The translations under genes and the position numbers were made by a program. This document shows positions 53,024 through 60,367 of a DNA stretch of 64,000 nt, piece after piece. The number at the start of each line of letters is the position of its first letter. Position 1 is the first letter of the stretch. This DNA is from Hyunsoonleella aquatilis. Lineage in GTDB: Bacteria > Bacteroidota > Bacteroidia > Flavobacteriales > Flavobacteriaceae. Where the stretch lies: NCBI RefSeq assembly GCF_014270105.1, contig NZ_JACNMF010000001.1, positions 124,001-188,000 on the forward strand. The letters run 5' to 3'. A model generated the notes under the pieces. That model was not told the DNA's origin, made no database searches, and saw nothing but the letters and a program-made list of their open reading frames with translations.

Positions 53024-55120
53024 ATGAAGCAACTTGTAGCCCTATTTCTCATCTTACTTAATTGTTTCGCATTTGCGCAGGATAATGGCACCTACGAAAA
53101 GCCACCTGTTTTTCCGGAATGTTCAGATGTAACTTTGGATTCCTTGCAAAACTGTTTCGATATAAACGTATTTCAGCGAATCAAAACGAATTTTCAAGTT
53201 CCCGACAATGTAGCAAAGGATAAATATAAGGGAGAAGTAGTTGTTCTTTTTGAAGTAGATACTACGGGGCAATTTCGGGTGATTTACGTTGACGCTATGT
53301 ATGATGAGCTAAAACAGGAAGCTCGCCGTGTGTTTGCATCCTTTCCCAAAGTGAAACCAGCAACTTACAGCGGCAGGAAAACCTTTAAGCAATATGCTAT
53401 GCCAATCCGAATTCCATTGGAGGATTTCAAACTGGCAAAATCGAGTGATTTAGCTGAGGAAAACGAAATTGCGAAAATTGAAGCTGAGGCCAAACGAGAA
53501 TTTGATAGCGTCAATAAAGGCTTAAGGCCGTTTTCCAATAAAAGGCTTTCCAGTCAATTAAATATTCAATTCAATCATAGCGACTATGCCCGCTTCGATA
53601 GGGCAATAAATCTTGTTGGCACCAACAGCCACACGGCTTCAAAACCATTGTTGTATGCTGACGTTGCCAGATATCATGATTTTAATGCCGAACAGGAGGC
53701 CTTGGAACGCGAAACCAACACATTTGCTGGGAGAAAGTGGTGGAATGAACATTTGGTGCGTGTGGAAGGCAAAGACTATTGGTTTACCATTGATCCAATT
53801 TTCGACCTTCAATCTGGGAGTGAATCTGTAGTGGGCAGTACTTATAATAATACCCGTGGGGTTTTAGTGCAAGGGGGTTTGGGCAAAACCTTTAATTTTT
53901 ATTCCACCATTTTTGAAAGTCAAGGGCGTTTTGCGGATTATGTGAATCGCTATTCAGAAAGTCTGAAGGCTTTTGGACCAGACCCTGCCATTATTCCAGG
54001 GCGTGGCATCGCAAAGCGTTTTAAAAGTGATTCCTATGACTATCCAGTTGCCGAGGCTTATTTATCCTATTCACCCGCCAAATTTTTGAATGTACAATTT
54101 GGGCACGGGAAGAATTTTATTGGCGATGGGTATCGGTCATTATTATTGAGCGACGTGACGAGCCCGCACCCATTCCTAAAAATCAACACCAAATTCTGGA
54201 AAATAAAATATACCAATACCTTTATGTGGATGAAGGATGTGCGGGATGAGGTGGTTCAGGATAAAGCCTTTTTAACCAAATATGTGGCCAATCACTATTT
54301 AAGCTGGAATGTTTCAAAACGCCTAAATATAGGATTGTTTGAGTCGGTGTTGTGGACTAACAGCAACGATAGGGGCTTCGATATTAATTATTTGAATCCT
54401 ATTATTTTTTATCGTGCCATTGAGTTTGAAACGGGCCAAGGTGCCGGAAATGCCCTGTTGGGTGCATCGGCTAAATATAAGTTTTGCGATAATGTTAATG
54501 CCTATGGGCAGTTTATTTTGGATGAATTTTCACTTGGAGATATCAGTGGAGGTGAGAGAAGCTGGAAAAACAAGTACGGCTATCAGCTAGGGGTCAAATA
54601 TTATGATGCCTTTAAGGTGAAGAATTTGATGTTGCAACTGGAATACAACCGTGTGCGCCCTTATACGTATTCACATAATACTATTGTGCTGAACTATGGC
54701 CACAACAACCAACCTTTGGCCCATTTATGGGGTGCCAATTTTAGTGAAACCATTTTGATGGGCCGTTATCGATGGAAACGATGGTTTGGGGATGCCAAAT
54801 TTATTTTTGGAACCAGAGGGTTTGATTACAATGACGGTACGGACAATTTTAGCTATGGGGAAGATATCTATAGGGACTACAACGATAGGCCTTTTGATAC
54901 GGGTGTTGAAATTGGGCAGGGCATTAACACAAAAACGTTCTACGCTAATTTACAGGCAGGCTATCTCATCAATCCTGCGTCCAACATGAAGATTTTTACC
55001 GATATCACGGTTAGAAATTTTAATCCCGATGCCACCACGGCTACAACATTTGAAAACAACACCTTCTGGTTGAACTTCGGGATAAGAACGGATCTGTTTA
55101 ATTGGTATTTTGATTTTTAA
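53024..55120 (+). CDS. remB: RemB-like gliding motility outer-membrane protein with N-terminal TonB-CTD-like domain
   Basis: This 698-residue protein begins with a signal peptide (about 1-18, ending FAFAQ). Residues about 25-135 resemble the TonB C-terminal domains of the two preceding genes: PVFPECSDV, VVLFEVDTTGQFRVIYV, EARRVFASFPKVKPA and YAMPIRIPLE. The rest (about 165-698) is beta-rich outer-membrane barrel sequence ending DLFNWYFDF. Size and layout fit RemB, a protein whose loss alters gliding in Flavobacterium johnsoniae. I assign it by recalled family features, without a search. A second, collapsed copy of its 3' end lies at 56110-56169. Confidence 0.72.
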   Translation: MKQLVALFLILLNCFAFAQDNGTYEKPPVFPECSDVTLDSLQNCFDINVFQRIKTNFQVPDNVAKDKYKGEVVVLFEVDTTGQFRVIYVDAMYDELKQEARRVFASFPKVKPATYSGRKTFKQYAMPIRIPLEDFKLAKSSDLAEENEIAKIEAEAKREFDSVNKGLRPFSNKRLSSQLNIQFNHSDYARFDRAINLVGTNSHTASKPLLYADVARYHDFNAEQEALERETNTFAGRKWWNEHLVRVEGKDYWFTIDPIFDLQSGSESVVGSTYNNTRGVLVQGGLGKTFNFYSTIFESQGRFADYVNRYSESLKAFGPDPAIIPGRGIAKRFKSDSYDYPVAEAYLSYSPAKFLNVQFGHGKNFIGDGYRSLLLSDVTSPHPFLKINTKFWKIKYTNTFMWMKDVRDEVVQDKAFLTKYVANHYLSWNVSKRLNIGLFESVLWTNSNDRGFDINYLNPIIFYRAIEFETGQGAGNALLGASAKYKFCDNVNAYGQFILDEFSLGDISGGERSWKNKYGYQLGVKYYDAFKVKNLMLQLEYNRVRPYTYSHNTIVLNYGHNNQPLAHLWGANFSETILMGRYRWKRWFGDAKFIFGTRGFDYNDGTDNFSYGEDIYRDYNDRPFDTGVEIGQGINTKTFYANLQAGYLINPASNMKIFTDITVRNFNPDATTATTFENNTFWLNFGIRTDLFNWYFDF

Positions 55121-55195
55121 TGAAACTCGATTTTGGGAAGCCTTTTAGGCGAACTTAAAATTGTAAGTTGAATTCTTGCCTGCTAGCAAGCAGGA

Positions 55196-55215
55196 ATCCC
55201 GATGACTATCGGGAT
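55196..55215. repeat. Dispersed TCCCGAT palindrome, copy 1
   Basis: ATCCCGAT and ATCGGGAT pair perfectly around GACT. Confidence 0.75.
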
Positions 55216-55253
55216 CTCATTTTATGATAACCAACAGTCATCCTGAACTGTTG

Positions 55254-55272
55254 CACTGAGCGCAACCAAAGT
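55254..55272 (+). repeat. Dispersed GAGCGCAGTCGAAG-type repeat, degenerate copy
   Basis: CACTGAGCGCAACCAAAGT is followed by a TTGTTTCA flank like that after the 27581 copy. Homology therefore extends past the core although the core is decayed. Confidence 0.6.
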
Positions 55273-55481
55273 ATTGTTTCAACAGCTCGGGTGCTACAGA
55301 GTAAAACCTGATATTTGTCATAAAAATACATGTCTTTTCTGACGTATATTTACTACGTTAATTAAGAATAAATTCCTGCTTTAAAGTTTAACCGCTATAC
55401 AACCCTCTCCGTAGCGCATTTAAACCTATAACTTCTCTCAAATAAAGCAGTATTTTTAAGTTGAAACAAAAAAATAAAACT

Positions 55482-55979
55482 ATGAAAAGATTAAACCTAC
55501 TTACAGTCCTGCTTCTAAGCCTATTTGTGCTGAGTACTGCATGTTGCAACAAAGATGATGATAACTCTACCGACCCCATTGACCAACTGCCACCAGCCAC
55601 ACAGACCGGTGAGAATACCTTTGGCTACTTAGTGAATGGAACACCGATTTCAATTACAAATACTAGAGAGCAAGTAGCTATCTATCAGCAAGGTCAACTT
55701 CAGTTTGGAGGGGGGGGCGTTAATATAAATATTGTTGATCCACTTGAAATTAATACTCAATATGAATTAATTGGTCGGGCAAGATACCAGGTAGACCCGA
55801 ATCCGCAACTAGGTTGCAGTTATCAATTTGAAGACACATTAGCAGGTGTGCTAGTGTTTTCTAAAATAGATAGAGTAAACTATATTATTTCTGGCACCTT
55901 TGAATTTTCAACAGTCACCGATAATTGCGAAACCATAAACATAACCAATGGCCGTTTCGATATGAAATACATCCCTTAA
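55482..55979 (+). CDS. Small lipoprotein of unknown function
   Basis: I used the ATG at 55482, not a TTG at 55461, because it begins the signal directly. The 165-residue product has a lipoprotein signal with a lipobox around LSTACCNKDDD (Cys about 22). A Pro/Asp-rich linker is followed by a beta-rich domain (FGYLVNGTPISI, YQFEDTLAGVLVFSKID, SGTFEFSTVTDNCETINITNGRFDMKY). The end pattern, a strand and then N-G-R-F-D-hydrophobic, is common in small Flavobacterial lipoproteins with a DUF6252-like fold, which I cannot confirm. It lies between the remB-like gene and a collapsed remB-like copy. Confidence 0.75.
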   Translation: MKRLNLLTVLLLSLFVLSTACCNKDDDNSTDPIDQLPPATQTGENTFGYLVNGTPISITNTREQVAIYQQGQLQFGGGGVNINIVDPLEINTQYELIGRARYQVDPNPQLGCSYQFEDTLAGVLVFSKIDRVNYIISGTFEFSTVTDNCETINITNGRFDMKYIP

Positions 55980-56012
55980 CATAAACTATTAACATATTAA
56001 TTCATTTTTATC

Positions 56013-56169
56013 ATGAAAAAACGACTCGTTTTTACACTGCTCTGTATTGCCTTTTTTTACGGCAATGCGCAGAACAACAGCTATTGTATCTTTTACCTCT
56101 AATAATTAAACATATTGCCTCAATTTAGGAGTGCTAATGGATTTGTTTAATTGGTATTTTGATTTTTAG
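56013..56169 (+). pseudogene. Collapsed second remB-like gene (signal peptide and C-terminal tip only)
   Basis: An ATG at 56013 opens a signal-peptide-like sequence (MKKRLVFTLLCIAFFYGNAQ) that stops after 29 codons at 56102. Some 10 bases later, in another frame, 56110-56169 encodes CLNLGVLMDLFNWYFDF and a TAG. The intact protein at 53024 ends WLNFGIRTDLFNWYFDF and a stop. The last nine residues are identical. I read this as a gene whose middle has been deleted, leaving both ends within 157 bases. The link between the two halves is inference; the similarity of the 3' part is direct. Confidence 0.7.
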
Positions 56170-56210
56170 GAGGTTATCCAACTTTGGACTGTCTTTTTTG
56201 CCCCAATTAC

Positions 56211-56242
56211 ATTGCCCAAACAAGTTTTATAAAGTATCTTTG
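56211..56242 (+). promoter_or_regulatory. Promoter of ctaB
   Basis: ATTG at 56211-56214 and TATCTTTG at 56235-56242 are 20 bases apart and fit the Bacteroidota consensus apart from the first base of the -33 element. Confidence 0.58.
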
Positions 56243-56276
56243 CACTCGCATTTCAAAGCGGTAAAGCACAGAAACT

Positions 56277-57173
56277 TTGGGCAGAGCAAAATCGGTAACA
56301 GCATCACCTTCTATCATTTCGGATTTTAAGGAAATCACGAAGATGCGCCTAGCATTAAGCGTGGTGTTTTCTTCGTTGGCCGGTTACCTTTTGGGGGTAG
56401 AAACTGTAGATTTTAAGACTTTGATTTTGCTGGCTTTAGGTGGTTATTTTATGGTAGGCGCCTCCAATGCGTACAATCAAATCATTGAAAAGGACTTAGA
56501 TGTCTTGATGGAGCGTACTAAAAACCGTCCCATTCCGGCTGGGCGTATGTCGGTGACTACGGCTTTTATCATTGCTTCTATTTTTACGCTGCTTGGCATC
56601 ATTATTTTATATACGATTAATAAGCAGACCGCCATGTTTGGCGCTATTTCCATCTTTTTATACACTTGTGCATATACGCCCCTTAAAACCAAAACGCCCT
56701 TGGCTGTATTTGTAGGCGCAATTCCCGGTGCTATCCCCTTTATGCTGGGCTGGGTAGCGGCCACGGATGACTTTGGGATTGAGCCCGGGACACTTTTCGC
56801 ATTGCAATTCTTTTGGCAATTTCCACATTTTTGGGCGATTGGATGGTTTTTGTTCAAGGATTATGAAAAGGCTGGATTTTATATGTTGCCCACCGGAAAG
56901 CAGGATAAGGCTACCGCAGTGCAAACGATTATGTATACCATTTGGACTTTAGCGGTTTCCATAATTCCTGTTTTTGGATTTACCGGAACATTGAAATTGT
57001 CCATTGTGGCCGCAATAGTGGTATTTCTTTTGGGCATTTGGTTTTTGTATTACGCAATTCGACTATTTAAGGACATGACGGAAAAGGCGGCCCGGCAGTT
57101 GATGATCGTTAGTGTGTCCTATATTTCATTGGTGCAAATAGTTTACGTTATTGATAAATTTTTGAGCAGTTGA
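56277..57173 (+). CDS. ctaB: Protoheme IX farnesyltransferase (heme O synthase)
   Basis: This 298-residue membrane enzyme adds a farnesyl group to heme B, the first step towards the heme A used by the oxidase. Family motifs are NAYNQIIEKDLDVLMERTKNRP (the prenyl diphosphate-binding Asp-rich segment) and YTPLKTKTPLAVFVGAIPGA. Eight or nine helices are predicted. The start is a TTG at 56277; the first ATG in frame (56343) would remove conserved N-terminal sequence. It heads the second cytochrome oxidase cluster. Confidence 0.94.
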   Translation: MGRAKSVTASPSIISDFKEITKMRLALSVVFSSLAGYLLGVETVDFKTLILLALGGYFMVGASNAYNQIIEKDLDVLMERTKNRPIPAGRMSVTTAFIIASIFTLLGIIILYTINKQTAMFGAISIFLYTCAYTPLKTKTPLAVFVGAIPGAIPFMLGWVAATDDFGIEPGTLFALQFFWQFPHFWAIGWFLFKDYEKAGFYMLPTGKQDKATAVQTIMYTIWTLAVSIIPVFGFTGTLKLSIVAAIVVFLLGIWFLYYAIRLFKDMTEKAARQLMIVSVSYISLVQIVYVIDKFLSS

Positions 57174-57201
57174 CAAGAAATATAAATGTCATATTGGGCG
57201 C

Positions 57202-57219
57202 TCCCGATAGATATCGGGA
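57202..57219. repeat. Dispersed TCCCGAT palindrome, copy 2
   Basis: TCCCGAT and ATCGGGA pair around AGAT, between ctaB and the first subunit III gene. Confidence 0.78.
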
Positions 57220-57250
57220 CGAAATGCTTTTTAACAGAGGATTTATTAAG

Positions 57251-57275
57251 GCCTTCGACTGCGCTCAGGCTGACA
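57251..57275 (-). repeat. Dispersed GAGCGCAGTCGAAG-type repeat, inverted copy
   Basis: On the minus strand this reads TGTCAGCCTGAGCGCAGTCG then AAGGC. The ends GCCT/AGGC pair, again with ends differing from other copies but still complementary. Confidence 0.8.
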
Positions 57276-57328
57276 ACTGATTGCCAACTAAAATTATGGG
57301 CAGTATAAAAAATATAATTTTAAGTTAA

Positions 57329-57910
57329 ATGGATTTAACCCAAGGTACCCCAAAGGAAAAGAATGAACGCGCTAAGAAAATGATGCTATGGTTTGGCATT
57401 ATTTCCTTGATTATGTCCTTCGCTGGATGGACTAGTGCATTTGTTGTAAGCAGTTCTAGACCGGATTGGCTGAAGGATTTTCAATTGCCAGATGCTTTTA
57501 TCATCAGTACGGTAGTCATCATTATCAGTAGTGTGTCCTTTATTTTGGCCAAGCGCACCTTAAAACAGGGCAATTACAAAGCTACTTCATTGTGGCTATT
57601 TGTAACCTTGATTTTAGGTGTGGTATTTATAATGAATCAATTTTCTGGTTTTCAGCAGATTATTGATATGGGCTATAATTTTACAGGGCCAACTAGTAAT
57701 GTGACGATGTCCTATATTTATTTAATCGCGGTGGTCCATATTGCGCATGTTGTGGTTGGGTTAATTTGTCTATTGGTTGTAATTTATAATCATTTTAGAC
57801 AAAAGTATAATTCTGAAAACATGCTGGGCTTTGAGTTGGCTGCTACGTTTTGGCATTTTATTGATATTCTTTGGATTTATCTCTTTTTGTTTCTTTATTT
57901 TGTAAGGTAG
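57329..57910 (+). CDS. Heme-copper oxidase subunit III, short form
   Basis: This 193-residue membrane protein has five or so helices and the subunit III pattern: an amphipathic start (ERAKKMMLWFGIISLI), TSAFVVSSSRPDW, and the last helix LGFELAATFWHFIDILWIYLFLFLYFVR. Subunit III stabilises the core of the oxidase and its proton uptake. The gene is separated from a second subunit III gene (58160) by a structured intergenic element. Two subunit III-like genes in tandem are usual in this phylum, and their division of labour is unclear. Confidence 0.88.
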   Translation: MDLTQGTPKEKNERAKKMMLWFGIISLIMSFAGWTSAFVVSSSRPDWLKDFQLPDAFIISTVVIIISSVSFILAKRTLKQGNYKATSLWLFVTLILGVVFIMNQFSGFQQIIDMGYNFTGPTSNVTMSYIYLIAVVHIAHVVVGLICLLVVIYNHFRQKYNSENMLGFELAATFWHFIDILWIYLFLFLYFVR

Positions 57911-57916
57911 AAGGCG

Positions 57917-58060
57917 CCCCTGCCGATGGTAGGGAATGATGATTGAAAGCGGATTTTGGCGGATAGGCCCGCGTTAGGGATTGTAGAGGAAAGCCCACAG
58001 TCCCGATAGCTATCGGGACGAGGACTTGGAACGGAAAGCCCGACCCGAAGGGTAACGCCC
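57917..58060. ncRNA. Structured intergenic element (candidate RNA or repeat)
   Basis: This GC-richer stretch sits between two AT-rich coding regions. CCCTGCC pairs with GGTAGGG at its left edge (57917-57934). GCGTTA (57971-57976) pairs with TAACGC (58053-58058), enclosing two copies of GGAAAGCCC (57988-57996, 58033-58041), a perfect 18-bp palindrome (58001-58018) and an ACCC-GAA-GGGT hairpin (58043-58053). No convincing protein is encoded. It resembles intergenic elements I recall from other Flavobacteriaceae genomes. Whether it is an RNA or a mobile repeat is open. Confidence 0.5.
58001..58018. repeat. Dispersed TCCCGAT palindrome, copy 3 (perfect)
   Basis: TCCCGATAGCTATCGGGA is a perfect 18-base palindrome at the centre of the structured element. 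Confidence 0.82.
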
Positions 58061-58101
58061 AAAAATGAAACGGGTGTAAACCTCATTTTTTGAGTGTGAT
58101 A

Positions 58102-58132
58102 TTTCGTTAGATGAATAAATTGATTATTTTTG
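58102..58132 (+). promoter_or_regulatory. Promoter of the second subunit III gene
   Basis: TATTTTTG at 58125-58132 matches TAnnTTTG; TTTC at 58102-58105, 19 bases upstream, is a near match for the -33 TTTG. The start codon is 27 bases downstream. Confidence 0.55.
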
Positions 58133-58159
58133 TGCAACTTTTAACAACAACCAGAATTT

Positions 58160-59140
58160 ATGAGTGCTACAGTTGTAAACGCTGAGACAGAAGGCAAAAC
58201 TTGGGGCGGAGGGAACCAACCTCTTAATGCAAGCTACGGCAAAATGATGATGTGGTTTTTCATCGTTTCGGATGCTTTGACCTTCTCAGGATTTTTAGCG
58301 GCCTACGGATTTTCAAGATTTAAATTTATTGATGCTTGGCCTATTGCGGATGAGGTGTTTACCCACGTGCCGTTTCTGCATGGACAGGAATTGCCGATGA
58401 TTTACGTGGCATTTATGACTTTTATCTTGATTATGTCTTCGGTAACCATGGTACTTGCCGTAGATGCGGGGCATCATTTAGATAAGGCAAAGGTTACCCT
58501 TTACATGTTTTTGACCATTATCGGAGGTTTGATTTTCGTTGGATCCCAAGCATGGGAATGGGCAACGTTTATTAAAGGCGATTTTGGTGCAGTTCAAACA
58601 AAAGGTGGTAATATTTTACAATTTGTGGATACAGATGGGCACCGCGTGGCATTGCGCGATTTTGTGGTAGCCGAGCATAAAGATAGAACATCGCATGACC
58701 GTGATAACGGGCTATGGTTTGTATCTGAAGGTACTCTACCAACCTATACCGTTGATGAAGTGGTGAAAGGCTTGGAGGCTCATGACAATGTTTTGGTAAG
58801 AACACAAACGCTTACTGAAGCAGGTGAAAAAACCGTATTGTCCCGAGCAGAATCTCTAAGACAAATAAAAGAAAATGGAAAGCTAGTAGTAGAAGGGGCC
58901 AATCTTCATGTGAACGAATATGGGTCGCCATTGTTTGCTGACTTTTTCTTCTTTATTACTGGTTTCCACGGATTCCACGTATTTTCAGGAGTTGTCATTA
59001 ATATTATCATTTTCTTCAATGTAATTTTAGGAACATACGAAAGACGCAAAAGTTACGAAATGGTGGAGAAAGTTGGATTGTACTGGCACTTTGTAGATTT
59101 GGTTTGGGTATTTGTATTTACATTCTTCTACCTAGTTTAA
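58160..59140 (+). CDS. ctaE: Cytochrome c oxidase subunit III, long form with soluble insertion
   Basis: This 326-residue subunit has the classical subunit III helices: SYGKMMMWFFIVSDALTFSGF at the start, the carboxylate-bearing region near SQAWEWATF, then FFFFITGFHGFHVFSGV and GLYWHFVDLVWVFVFTFFYLV at the end. Between the helices an insertion of about 110 residues (about 138-250, FIKGDFGAVQTKGG to LHVNEYGS) is charged and soluble, so it should project from the membrane. It forms a unit with the subunit IV gene 15 bases downstream. Confidence 0.92.
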   Translation: MSATVVNAETEGKTWGGGNQPLNASYGKMMMWFFIVSDALTFSGFLAAYGFSRFKFIDAWPIADEVFTHVPFLHGQELPMIYVAFMTFILIMSSVTMVLAVDAGHHLDKAKVTLYMFLTIIGGLIFVGSQAWEWATFIKGDFGAVQTKGGNILQFVDTDGHRVALRDFVVAEHKDRTSHDRDNGLWFVSEGTLPTYTVDEVVKGLEAHDNVLVRTQTLTEAGEKTVLSRAESLRQIKENGKLVVEGANLHVNEYGSPLFADFFFFITGFHGFHVFSGVVINIIIFFNVILGTYERRKSYEMVEKVGLYWHFVDLVWVFVFTFFYLV

Positions 59141-59155
59141 AAATAGATTTAAGAT

Positions 59156-59536
59156 ATGGCACACGCACATAATTTAGCAATACTAAGAGGATTAATTAAA
59201 TTTAAATCCAATACCCAAAAGATTTGGGGTGTATTAATTTTATTATCTATTGTAACTGCAGTTGAAGTTGTATTAGGTATATACAAGCCAGAGGCTTTAT
59301 TAGAGCCGGTTTTAGGTATGAAATGGTTAAACTGGATATTCATCATCCTCACCATCGTAAAAGCGTATTATATTACTTGGGACTTTATGCACATGCGCGA
59401 TGAATTAAAGTCATTAAGACGCATGGTGGTCTGGACGGCTGTTTTCTTGATTCTTTATTTGATTTTTATCTTATTGCAAGAAGGTGGTTATGTTTTTGAT
59501 GTTTATGAAGATGGGTATATCAAAAGAGATTTTTAA
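59156..59536 (+). CDS. Cytochrome c oxidase subunit IV family protein
   Basis: This 126-residue protein has three predicted helices (about 21-42, 55-75, 88-107) and the pattern KIWGVLILLSIVTAVEVVLG followed by YYITWDFMHMRDELKSLRR, typical of small subunit IV proteins in Bacteroidota oxidases. It has a basic N terminus (HAHNLAILRGLIKFKSN). A strong terminator begins 28 bases after its stop codon. Confidence 0.87.
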   Translation: MAHAHNLAILRGLIKFKSNTQKIWGVLILLSIVTAVEVVLGIYKPEALLEPVLGMKWLNWIFIILTIVKAYYITWDFMHMRDELKSLRRMVVWTAVFLILYLIFILLQEGGYVFDVYEDGYIKRDF

Positions 59537-59563
59537 GACACAAGGTTGTGTTAAATATATAGG

Positions 59564-59597
59564 AAAAAGGTGGTTTTAAGAACCACCTTTTTTATTT
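59564..59597 (+). terminator. Terminator after subunit IV
   Basis: AAAAAGGTGGTT (59564-59575) pairs perfectly with AACCACCTTTTT (59581-59592) around TTAAG. The tail runs into TATTTTTG (59593-59600), which itself looks like a -7 promoter element for the next gene. Confidence 0.9.
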
Positions 59598-59604
59598 TTG
59601 CACC

Positions 59605-60321
59605 GTGGAAAAGAAGAAGCAAATAAAGAAGAATTTTATACTTGGTATTTTATTTTTTTTGCCTGTGGTCTTTGTTTTTATAATGTCTATTTCAACAGAG
59701 AATTACGAGACTTTGGATATTGTAAAAACAGATGTGAAGGATTTCTTGCTGGTTAAGGAAGATAGTATCAAACTGAAAGACCATTTAACGGTGTTAGCCT
59801 TTTTTGGAAGGCACCCAAAAGAAAAATCCACGGAAGCTTTAAACCTCAAGGAAATTATTTACGATAAATTCAAAGGGTTTAAAAAGTTTCAAATCGTAGC
59901 CTTAGTAACCGAAGATGCTCAGGTCGAGGCCGAAGAACTGTTTCAGGAAATAGCCTCATACGAAGATTTGAGGTTTTGGCATTTTGTGCCTTTGGATGAA
60001 ATCGCTATTCTAAGCACTTTTAATAGTTTGAAAAATGATTTCAGTCTGGACCAAAATTTAGCAACTTCAAAAGTGTTTATTGTAGATACGGATTTAAGCC
60101 AAAGAGGACGAAGTGATGCAAGGGAGGACGATGAAAAGGCTAAAAACAAACCCATCTATGAAATGAACTATTATGATTGTGTTGAGGTCGCAGAATTGAA
60201 GAATAAATTAGCGTCGGAAGATTTAAGGGTACTGTTTACCGAATACCGACAAAAGCGAAAAGGCCAGTTTAATTCGGATACTAGACGGGCGGATGATTTA
60301 AAATCGGATTCTAATTTATAA
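59605..60321 (+). CDS. Membrane-anchored Sco/thioredoxin-like protein lacking the Cys pair
   Basis: This 238-residue protein starts with a GTG at 59605. One N-terminal helix (about 10-28) is followed by a thioredoxin-like domain: LTVLAFFGRHPKEKS aligns with IEFFFTTCPTICPRM of the Sco protein encoded next, so both cysteines are replaced (His and Lys). The C-terminal half keeps a Sco-like KVFIVDTDLSQRGR and VAELKNKLASEDLRVLFTEYR. The single Cys (NYYDCVEV) is elsewhere. It is probably a structural or regulatory partner in oxidase assembly, not a copper donor. A promoter-like TATTTTTG ends only 4 bases before the GTG, so the mRNA may be leaderless. Confidence 0.75.
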   Translation: MEKKKQIKKNFILGILFFLPVVFVFIMSISTENYETLDIVKTDVKDFLLVKEDSIKLKDHLTVLAFFGRHPKEKSTEALNLKEIIYDKFKGFKKFQIVALVTEDAQVEAEELFQEIASYEDLRFWHFVPLDEIAILSTFNSLKNDFSLDQNLATSKVFIVDTDLSQRGRSDAREDDEKAKNKPIYEMNYYDCVEVAELKNKLASEDLRVLFTEYRQKRKGQFNSDTRRADDLKSDSNL

Positions 60322-60330
60322 ACATTTGTC

Positions 60331-60352
60331 AGGTTGAGCGCAGTCGAAACCT
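60331..60352 (+). repeat. Dispersed GAGCGCAGTCGAAG-type repeat, copy 6
   Basis: AGGTTGAGCGCAGTCGAAACCT has pairing ends AGGTT/AACCT around the conserved core, between the Sco-like and Sco genes. Confidence 0.82.
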
Positions 60353-60367
60353 TTTTGATTAAAAGAA

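Larger units (their letters stand above)
55121..55481 (+). other. Intergenic repeat cluster between remB and a lipoprotein gene
   Basis: This 361-base gap has no supportable gene. It holds a CCTGC/GCAGG hairpin near 55180-55195, a TCCCGAT-type palindrome (55196-55215) and a degenerate GAGCGC-type repeat (55254-55272). These are followed by AT-rich sequence that probably contains the promoter of the next gene. Confidence 0.6.

Noticed and set aside
57895-58137. An 80-codon minus-strand open frame in the subunit III gap
   Set aside because: It runs through the palindrome and hairpins of the structured element, so the base pattern is better explained by RNA or repeat structure than by a protein.
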